A stretch of DNA of 5,026 bases from Prevotella sp. CAG:924 (lineage in GTDB: Bacteria > Bacteroidota > Bacteroidia > Bacteroidales > Bacteroidaceae): positions 1-5,026 of the forward strand of contig HF988556.1 of assembly GCA_000431975.1 (NCBI GenBank), given 5' to 3'. Of the stretch, positions 1 to 5,026 are shown piece by piece. Each line of letters opens with the position of its first letter. Position 1 is the first letter of the stretch. A program made the position numbers and the translations under genes. The notes under the pieces were generated by a model. It had not been told where the DNA came from. It made no database searches and was given only the letters and a program-made list of their open reading frames with translations.

Positions 1-1943
1 CTTTTTTACCGGACAGCAATAATTTTGGTACAGACAATGCTGTGGGACGGCAGCTTATAACGGCCGACTCAAAACGCTTCATGGTTACGGGCGTGATGGC
101 CGACTTTGACAATACGATCATCAACAAAGACATTGAGGCTCTGATTGATTTTTCATATGCGGAATATGACAATGCTGCCTGTATTGACAAGAATTTCCCA
201 CAAGGCAATCTCAGCGGTACTGCTACGTTTGTGCAGGTAAAAGAAGGTTGTGACTTCATGCAAAGAGAAGCCGACCTGCGCGGATTTTTCAAGACCTTGC
301 TGCCTGAAGACGATAATTTGAACATATCAACAAGCATAACCAGGCTGGACAATCTGTACTTTTCACAGGCAGGGCTTGACAAGAACCTGCATTTCGGCAA
401 CAAAAAACTGGTGAACATACTTTTTGCCGTAGGCATGGTTATCTTGCTGTTCTCCATCATAAACTACATAAACCTTACCATGGCGCAGAGCCGCTATCGA
501 GCCAGAGAGATGGCCACACGACGCATGTTCGGATGCACCAAGAGCGATGTCTGCAAAACAATATTCACTGAAAGCCTTACGATGTGCGTCTTGTCGTGTG
601 CGGTGGCAATAGTACTTGCCGTGTCATTCTCACGGTATGCCGGTCAACTGCTCGGCACAAGCCTCAATATGTCGGTGATAGCCAGTCCGTATGCCATATT
701 CACATTTGTGATGTTCATAGCAGCCACCAGCCTGCTTGCAGGGTTGCTTCCCGCCATATCACTGTCTAAAGTGAAGCCAATAGAAGTGGTACGCGGCACG
801 TTCGTCAGACATACGAAGATGGTGTTTGCCCGGATATTCATAACCATACAGAATGTGATAACCATTGTGATGCTGGCCTGCGCGCTCATCATGTCGCTCC
901 AGATGCTGCACATCGTTAAGGCTCCCATTGGCTTTAACACTAAAAATCTGATCCGCATCAGTCAGGGAGATGCCTTTGCAAGTAAGGAATTTCCTGTATT
1001 TCTCGACAAGTTACGTGCCCTGCCATGTGTCAGCGGCATCGCATCGTCTTGGGGTACACCTGTTGAAGGCGGAATAAGCGCTACGAAAACATCAGAAGAC
1101 GGGAAAGAATCTGTAAACATTCAAAGCTTCATTGTCTCGCCGGAATTCTTCGATATTTATGGCATAAAGCTCAGCAGGAACAATCGGCTGGAAGGCGACA
1201 GCATATTATATCTGAACGACAAGGCCATGAATATTCTAAGAATGCAACCGACAGACACACACACCGGCAGCGTGGACCAAGAGCTTGACCCTTTCGGTAT
1301 GCTGCAACATGCACGTTTCGGAGGTGTATTTGAGAGTTTCCGTACCGGTAGCATTCTTAACCCCGACGAGCCCAAAGCAATACTTGTATGCAAGAACGTG
1401 CCCGCTCCTTGGTTTGTTACGATAAAAGTAAAAGGTAACCCTGTAGAGGCATACGCCCGTATAAGGGATGTGTACAAAAGTGTTTTCCATGAAGAAATGG
1501 ATGAAGATGTCCTGCCACTGGTAGATAAGCAGATAGAACAGATGTTCGACCAAGAAATCCGCATATCTAAAGCAGTGTCGCTCTTCGCCTTTATCGCCAT
1601 CATAATCTCGCTGCTCGGACTTGTAGCCATGTCGACATACTTCATACAGCAACGTGCAAGAGAGATTGCCGTGCGCAAGGTGTTCGGCTCTACGGGCAAT
1701 CAGATTCGTGTCAGACTGATACGCACGTTTATGCTTTACGTGGGCATTGCCTTCGTCATCGCCGTGCCGATAGTTGCTCATTTCATGTCAAAATGGATTG
1801 AGCAATACAGCTACCGCATCGTATGGTGGCCGTGGATTGTGGTGGCAGGGGTAATCGTCATGCTCATCAGCCTGGCTGCCGTAGCCGTGCAGAGCTGGAT
1901 GGCGAGCAATGAGAACCCGGTGAAGAACATCAGACAGGAGTAA
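1..1943 (+). CDS. FtsX/MacB-type ABC transporter permease, 5'-truncated by window edge
   Basis: Inner-membrane permease subunit of a type VII (MacB/LolCDE-like) ABC transporter. The frame is open from base 3, and residues before the GTG at 42 (FLPDSNNFGTDNAVGRQL) fit the end of a MacB periplasmic core domain, so the GTG is internal and the true start lies outside. Numbering from that GTG as residue 1: end of the first periplasmic domain (to about 120); FtsX module 1 with membrane segments near 122-147, 177-198 and 213-240; a further segment at 263-289; second periplasmic domain about 290-509; FtsX module 2 with segments near 511-533, 562-583 and 595-618. The motif RAREMATRRMFG (153-164) recurs as RAREIAVRKVFG (538-549), marking the internal duplication. 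The C-terminus NENPVKNIRQE is typical of the family. Bacteroidota relatives are usually about 750-800 residues, so roughly 100-150 are missing. The ATPase gene follows on the same strand. The substrate is unknown: peptide or drug efflux and lipoprotein transport are both possible. Confidence 0.93.
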   Translation, partial: FLPDSNNFGTDNAVGRQLITADSKRFMVTGVMADFDNTIINKDIEALIDFSYAEYDNAACIDKNFPQGNLSGTATFVQVKEGCDFMQREADLRGFFKTLLPEDDNLNISTSITRLDNLYFSQAGLDKNLHFGNKKLVNILFAVGMVILLFSIINYINLTMAQSRYRAREMATRRMFGCTKSDVCKTIFTESLTMCVLSCAVAIVLAVSFSRYAGQLLGTSLNMSVIASPYAIFTFVMFIAATSLLAGLLPAISLSKVKPIEVVRGTFVRHTKMVFARIFITIQNVITIVMLACALIMSLQMLHIVKAPIGFNTKNLIRISQGDAFASKEFPVFLDKLRALPCVSGIASSWGTPVEGGISATKTSEDGKESVNIQSFIVSPEFFDIYGIKLSRNNRLEGDSILYLNDKAMNILRMQPTDTHTGSVDQELDPFGMLQHARFGGVFESFRTGSILNPDEPKAILVCKNVPAPWFVTIKVKGNPVEAYARIRDVYKSVFHEEMDEDVLPLVDKQIEQMFDQEIRISKAVSLFAFIAIIISLLGLVAMSTYFIQQRAREIAVRKVFGSTGNQIRVRLIRTFMLYVGIAFVIAVPIVAHFMSKWIEQYSYRIVWWPWIVVAGVIVMLISLAAVAVQSWMASNENPVKNIRQE

Positions 1944-2033
1944 AAATATTATGGCGAAACTTACCCAGGAAACTGTCAGAGAGCATATAATGAAAAGTCA
2001 TAAGATAAAAATTATAGTAAAAGCAAATTAGAT

Positions 2034-2696
2034 ATGATTAAAGTAGAAAATTTGAGCAAGTCGTTCCGTACGGAAGAGGTGGAGACTATCGCACTTGACA
2101 ACGTGACGTTCAGCGTGGATGACGGAGAGTTTGTGGCAATAATGGGACCTTCGGGATGCGGCAAGTCTACGCTGCTGAACATCCTCGGACTGCTGGACAA
2201 CCCCACTTCGGGACAATACTGGCTGGACGGACACGAGGTGTCGCAACTGAAGGAGAAAGACCGCACGGCCATACGCAAGGGACAGATAGGCTTTGTGTTC
2301 CAAAGTTTCAACCTCATTGACGAGCTGAACGTGGAGGAAAACATCGAGCTGCCTCTCACTTATCTGAAGGTTGGAAAGGCAGAAAGAAAACAGAAGGTGC
2401 AGGAGGTGATGAAGCGTATGAACATAACTCACCGCGCAAAGCACTTCCCCCATCAGCTCTCAGGCGGTCAGCAACAGAGAGTGGCCATAGCCCGCGCCGT
2501 GGTGTTCGGTCCCAAGCTGATATTGGCGGATGAGCCTACGGGTAACCTTGATTCGAAGAATGGAGCCGAGGTGATGCGCCTGCTGACAGAGTTGAACCAG
2601 GACGGTACGGCGATAGTGATGGTTACGCATAACGAGCACGATGCGCAGATAGCTCACAGGACGATACACCTGTTTGATGGAAAGATCGTAGGATAG
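2034..2696 (+). CDS. LolD/MacB-type ABC transporter ATP-binding protein
   Basis: Cytoplasmic nucleotide-binding subunit, 220 residues, the usual length for stand-alone LolD/FtsE/MacB-like ATPases, and complete. Visible motifs: Walker A GPSGCGKST (38-46), Q-loop Q90 in FVFQSFNL, signature LSGGQQQR (142-149), Walker B LILADE (162-167) with catalytic E167, D-loop NLDS (171-174) and switch histidine H199 in MVTHNEHDA. The stretch LADEPTGNLDS and the Q-loop context are characteristic of the MacB/LolD branch, whose members energise FtsX-type permeases by dimerising on ATP; the permease encoded just upstream is the obvious partner. The 90-base gap and same orientation suggest an operon, and no promoter of the Bacteroidota TAnnTTTG type is seen in the gap. 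The ATG at 2034 is chosen because the protein begins MIKVENLSKSF, the normal start of this family, and stops lie just upstream. The leader is A-rich without a clear Shine-Dalgarno. The ATPase family assignment is firm; the exact transported substrate is not. Confidence 0.96.
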   Translation: MIKVENLSKSFRTEEVETIALDNVTFSVDDGEFVAIMGPSGCGKSTLLNILGLLDNPTSGQYWLDGHEVSQLKEKDRTAIRKGQIGFVFQSFNLIDELNVEENIELPLTYLKVGKAERKQKVQEVMKRMNITHRAKHFPHQLSGGQQQRVAIARAVVFGPKLILADEPTGNLDSKNGAEVMRLLTELNQDGTAIVMVTHNEHDAQIAHRTIHLFDGKIVG

Positions 2697-2868
2697 GGAG
2701 CCCATTCTCTAATGATGATAGGGAAGGAACTACTGAGATAGGTCTTGACCAGGAGTGAGCGGGCAAGAAGATATATGTACATCCGACTTTTATGAAGCTG
2801 ATGCTCCAGCTGGCAGTCTCCTTCAAGATTTGTAGTTTGTTTCCGGAGATGAGGCTGTTGCAAGGTAG

Positions 2869-2916
2869 CCAGGCGCAAGGGCCCTTACACCTAGGTGACT
2901 TTGCCTTTGCACCTGG
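2869..2916. repeat. Intergenic inverted repeat (14-bp arms, 20-base loop with palindrome)
   Basis: The left arm CCAGGCGCAAGGGC (2869-2882) pairs with the right arm GCCTTTGCACCTGG (2903-2916) with one C/A mismatch and one G-T wobble. Two perfect 10-bp palindromes lie next to each other: AAGGGCCCTT (2877-2886, partly in the left arm) and CACCTAGGTG (2888-2897, in the loop). CACCTAGGTG recurs as CACCTGGGTG at 2910-2919, one base different and 22 bases on. The structure lies between two convergent stop codons, so it could end transcription or stabilise RNA 3' ends on both strands. However, no T-run follows it on either strand, so it is not a canonical intrinsic terminator. A REP-like or miniature mobile repeat is the alternative. 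The base pairing is seen directly; the role is inferred. Confidence 0.6.
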
Positions 2917-2943
2917 GTGTTTGGGTTCCTGCACCTGCTTGTC

Positions 2944-4902
2944 TTATGCTCTAAGGGTTCGTGTGGCATTGAGCACGCAGATCACCATCACGCCTACATC
3001 ACCGAATACGGCGAGGGACATACCGGCCAGTCCGGTGGCGGCAAGGATGAGGATGGCTATCTTTACGATGATGGCAAACACCACGTTCTCCTGTGCGTTT
3101 CTCACCGTGCGGCGTGCCAATTGTATGGCCTTTGCGATCTTTGAGGGCTTGTCGTCCATGATCACCACGTCGGCAGCCTCGATGGCAGCATCGCTGCCGA
3201 GAGCTCCCATGGCGATACCTACATCGGCACGGGCCAGTACGGGAGCGTCGTTGATGCCGTCGCCGACGAAGGCCAGCGTACTGCCGGCCGGCTTTGCCTG
3301 CAGCAGTGCCTCCACACGACTCACCTTGTCAGCGGGTAACAGTTCGGCATGATATTCGTCGATGCCCACCTCGGCAGCTACCTGGGCAGCCACGCTCTGG
3401 CGGTCGCCTGTCAGCATCACCGTCCGGTCGACACCTTGCTTACGGAGCAGGGTGATGGCCTCCTTGCTGTCGGCTTTCAGACTGTCGGCGATCACGATGT
3501 GTCCGGCATACTCGCCGTCGATGCTCACGTGGACTACGGCAGCTCCTGTGTGGCTGCGTTTGCAGTCGGGACATTCGGGGATGGGCGAGGCGGCAGCTTG
3601 ACGGTCTGCCGGTGTGGTGATAGTCTCCTGCATCAGCCTTTCGTTGCCCACACATACCGTCCGTCCGCCTGTCAGGGCCCGTATGCCCCGTCCGGCCAGT
3701 TCTTCTGTCTGGCTCACCTGCCAGTCGTCCTGCTTGCTGTCGTTCGTATCAGTCTCCTTGCTCATTCGTTCCTTCCAGGCTGCGCAGAGCGCCTGTGCCA
3801 CGGGATGGGTGGAGAAACGCTCCACGCCGGCAGCCAGTCGCAAGAGCTCACGCTCGTCTATGAGGGTGGGGTGGATGGCCTGTACGGCAAAGCTGCCTTG
3901 GGTGAGCGTGCCGGTCTTGTCGAAGACGACGCAACGCAGTTTCGCCAGCGCATCCATATAGTTACCGCCTTTGATGAGGATGCCGCGACGGGAGGCTCCG
4001 CCGATGCCACCGAAGAAGCTCAGAGGTACGGAGATGACGAGGGCGCAGGGGCAGCTCACCACCAGGAAGGTGAGGGCACGATAGAGCCACACCGTGAAGG
4101 CACTGCCATAGTGTACGCTGAAGAAGGGCGGGATGAATGCCAGCACAAGGGCGGTGATGACGACTACGGGGGTATAGACGTGGGCAAAGCGCGTGATGAA
4201 GGCTTCGCTGCGGCTCTTGTTCTCTCCCGCCCGCTCTACCATGTCAATGATCTTAGAGGCTGTGGACTCGCCAAAGCTCTTTTGCACGCGTACTGTCAGC
4301 ACGCCGCTGAGATTGACACAGCCGGAGATCACGTTGTCGCCGGGCTTCACGGCGCGCGGCAGGCTCTCGCCTGTCAGTGCCATGGTGTCGAGGCTCGATG
4401 AGCCATCGAGGATCTCGCCGTCCATCGGCACTTTCTCTCCGGGACGTATGAGGATCTTCTCGCCAACGCTTACCTCCGCAGGGGTGACGGTCTCCTCCGT
4501 GCCGTCCTCGTGCAGACGGTGTGCCGTGTCGGGGCGGATGTCCATCAGCTCACTGATCGACTTGCGCGACCGGTCTTCGGCATAGTCCTCGAAGAGCTCG
4601 CCCACCTGGAAGAAGAGCATCACGAAGACGGCCTCGGGGAACTGTGGCTCGGCTCCTGGCAGGAAACCGATGCAGAGGGCTCCGATAGTGGCTACAGCCA
4701 TGAGCAGATCCTCATCGAAAGGCTCTCCATGGCGGATGCCCTCCCATGCCTCGGCTAGAACGTCGTAGCCGGCAGTGAGATAGGGAATCAGATATACAAT
4801 GAGCAGCCCCCATACAGGCAGGGCGCATGTGCGCTCTACGATGTAGGCAATCGCCAGCAACACGGCGGCAATGACAATGCGTATGATCTTAGTCTTTTCC
4901 AT
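2944..4902 (-). CDS. zntA: Zn/Cd/Pb-type heavy-metal translocating P1B ATPase (ZntA/CadA class)
   Basis: Inner-membrane pump of 652 residues that exports divalent metal at the cost of ATP through an aspartyl-phosphate intermediate. Motifs: TGES of the actuator domain (177-180), metal-site CPC in the membrane (284-286, followed by ALVISVP), phosphorylation site DKTGT with D328, nucleotide-binding HP (366-367), TGD (498-500) and GDGIND (547-552). The last helices carry K614 and D635-x-G-x7-N645, which match the membrane lysine and metal-binding aspartate known in E. coli ZntA; this favours Zn2+/Cd2+/Pb2+ over Cu+. Membrane segments are near 7-24, 28-46, 63-82, 87-106, 241-260, 272-295, 606-624 and 628-645. 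No N-terminal HMA domain is present: helix 1 begins within ten residues of the start. Oddities are an acidic insert (381-400) and a CPDCKRSH insert (444-451) in the nucleotide-binding domain, and high GC. The ATG at 4902 gives a normal N-terminus and sits about 40 bases below a good promoter. The exact metal is an inference; the symbol reflects the class. Confidence 0.95.
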   Translation of the reverse strand: MEKTKIIRIVIAAVLLAIAYIVERTCALPVWGLLIVYLIPYLTAGYDVLAEAWEGIRHGEPFDEDLLMAVATIGALCIGFLPGAEPQFPEAVFVMLFFQVGELFEDYAEDRSRKSISELMDIRPDTAHRLHEDGTEETVTPAEVSVGEKILIRPGEKVPMDGEILDGSSSLDTMALTGESLPRAVKPGDNVISGCVNLSGVLTVRVQKSFGESTASKIIDMVERAGENKSRSEAFITRFAHVYTPVVVITALVLAFIPPFFSVHYGSAFTVWLYRALTFLVVSCPCALVISVPLSFFGGIGGASRRGILIKGGNYMDALAKLRCVVFDKTGTLTQGSFAVQAIHPTLIDERELLRLAAGVERFSTHPVAQALCAAWKERMSKETDTNDSKQDDWQVSQTEELAGRGIRALTGGRTVCVGNERLMQETITTPADRQAAASPIPECPDCKRSHTGAAVVHVSIDGEYAGHIVIADSLKADSKEAITLLRKQGVDRTVMLTGDRQSVAAQVAAEVGIDEYHAELLPADKVSRVEALLQAKPAGSTLAFVGDGINDAPVLARADVGIAMGALGSDAAIEAADVVIMDDKPSKIAKAIQLARRTVRNAQENVVFAIIVKIAILILAATGLAGMSLAVFGDVGVMVICVLNATRTLRA

Positions 4903-4943
4903 ATACTTTTAATATTATGGTTATCTTTTTTTGTTTGCTGGTG

Positions 4944-4951
4944 CAAAGGTA
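4944..4951 (-). promoter_or_regulatory. Bacteroidota-type -7 promoter element for the metal ATPase
   Basis: On the minus strand the bases read TACCTTTG, an exact match to the Bacteroidota -7 consensus TAnnTTTG, followed by CACC. It lies 41 bases upstream of the ATPase start codon, which would give an A-rich leader of roughly 35-40 bases with no strong Shine-Dalgarno, usual for this phylum. A -33 TTTG at the ideal distance (about 20 bases upstream) is not present: the nearest candidates are CTTTG (minus strand, TTTG at 4980-4977, gap 25) and GTTG inside the palindrome (gap 14). A poor -33 element would suit a regulated promoter. Confidence 0.6.
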
Positions 4952-4963
4952 GGAAGAAGTGGC

Positions 4964-4978
4964 TGCAACCTGGTTGCA
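4964..4978. promoter_or_regulatory. Operator-like 15-bp palindrome upstream of the metal ATPase gene
   Basis: TGCAACCTGGTTGCA is a perfect inverted repeat, with 7-bp arms around a single central base. It is 12 bases upstream of the -7 box and so overlaps the expected -33 region, where a dimeric regulator would control RNA polymerase access. Metal-export ATPases are commonly controlled by metal sensors of the Fur, ArsR/SmtB or MerR families. Which family acts here is unknown, and no regulator gene lies in the window. The symmetry and position are seen; operator function is inferred. Confidence 0.5.
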
Positions 4979-5026
4979 AAGGTGTTTTCGGATCCGTTGT
5001 CCACAGAAGAGCGTCGGACGATAATA

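Noticed and set aside
1157..1781. Two overlapping frames of about 180 codons on the - strand inside the permease gene
   Set aside because: They are shadows of the permease: compositionally odd Ser/Cys/His-rich products with no family resemblance.
2694..2711. Small hairpin over the ABC ATPase stop codon (TAGGGAG pairing with TTCTCTA), a possible terminator
   Set aside because: The stem includes two G-T pairs, the loop is short, and no T-tract follows.
2901..2910. TGCCTTTG on the + strand as a possible -7 promoter element antisense to the ATPase 3' end
   Set aside because: It has one mismatch at the important TA, lies inside the inverted-repeat arm, and no plausible gene is downstream.
2623..2934. 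103-codon - strand frame crossing the ABC ATPase 3' end and the intergenic gap, and a + strand frame starting at 2792
   Set aside because: Both overlap real genes and cover the palindromic repeat. Their products show no domain and no promoter or start-site support.
3349..4401. 350-codon open frame on the + strand, antisense to the metal ATPase
   Set aside because: It lies wholly within a well-supported P-type ATPase gene. Its translation has no recognisable domain, and long antisense frames are expected in GC-rich coding DNA.
4921..5025. - strand frame open to the right window edge, ending in TAA at 4921, a possible 3' end of an upstream gene
   Set aside because: It runs straight through the -7 box and the palindrome and is only 34 codons with no recognisable family. 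The other two - strand frames are also open across most of this stretch, so openness is not informative.

Overview
The window looks like chromosomal DNA of a Bacteroidota member, probably Prevotellaceae-like. The reasons are the two-repeat FtsX/MacB permease next to a LolD-type ATPase, the A/T-rich leaders without clear Shine-Dalgarno sequences, and a TAnnTTTG-type -7 promoter element. The genus is inferred from style; no marker gene is present.

Left half (1-2696, + strand): the 3' part of an FtsX/MacB-type ABC permease gene cut by the window edge, then after a 90-base A/T-rich gap the gene for a complete LolD/MacB-type ATPase. Together they should form one inner-membrane ABC complex that uses cytoplasmic ATP hydrolysis to drive periplasmic movements (lipoprotein handling, or export/efflux with partners outside the window). 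The substrate cannot be read from the sequence.

Middle (2697-2943): a 247-base gap between convergent genes. It has no convincing gene, but it holds a 14-bp-arm inverted repeat with palindromes in its loop.

Right half (2944-4902, - strand): a complete P1B-type heavy-metal ATPase of the ZntA/CadA (Zn2+/Cd2+/Pb2+) class. It lacks an N-terminal metal-binding domain and carries an unusual CPDC-containing insert in its nucleotide-binding domain. It is clearly more GC-rich than the ABC genes. Upstream (4903-5026) lie a good -7 box and a 15-bp palindrome placed where a repressor or activator could act, which suggests metal-responsive control.

The ABC genes and the metal pump converge, so they are separate transcription units with no shown functional link. 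Nothing here amounts to a clearly new biological system. The points worth following up are the operator-like palindrome, the intergenic inverted repeat, the cysteine insert and the GC contrast.
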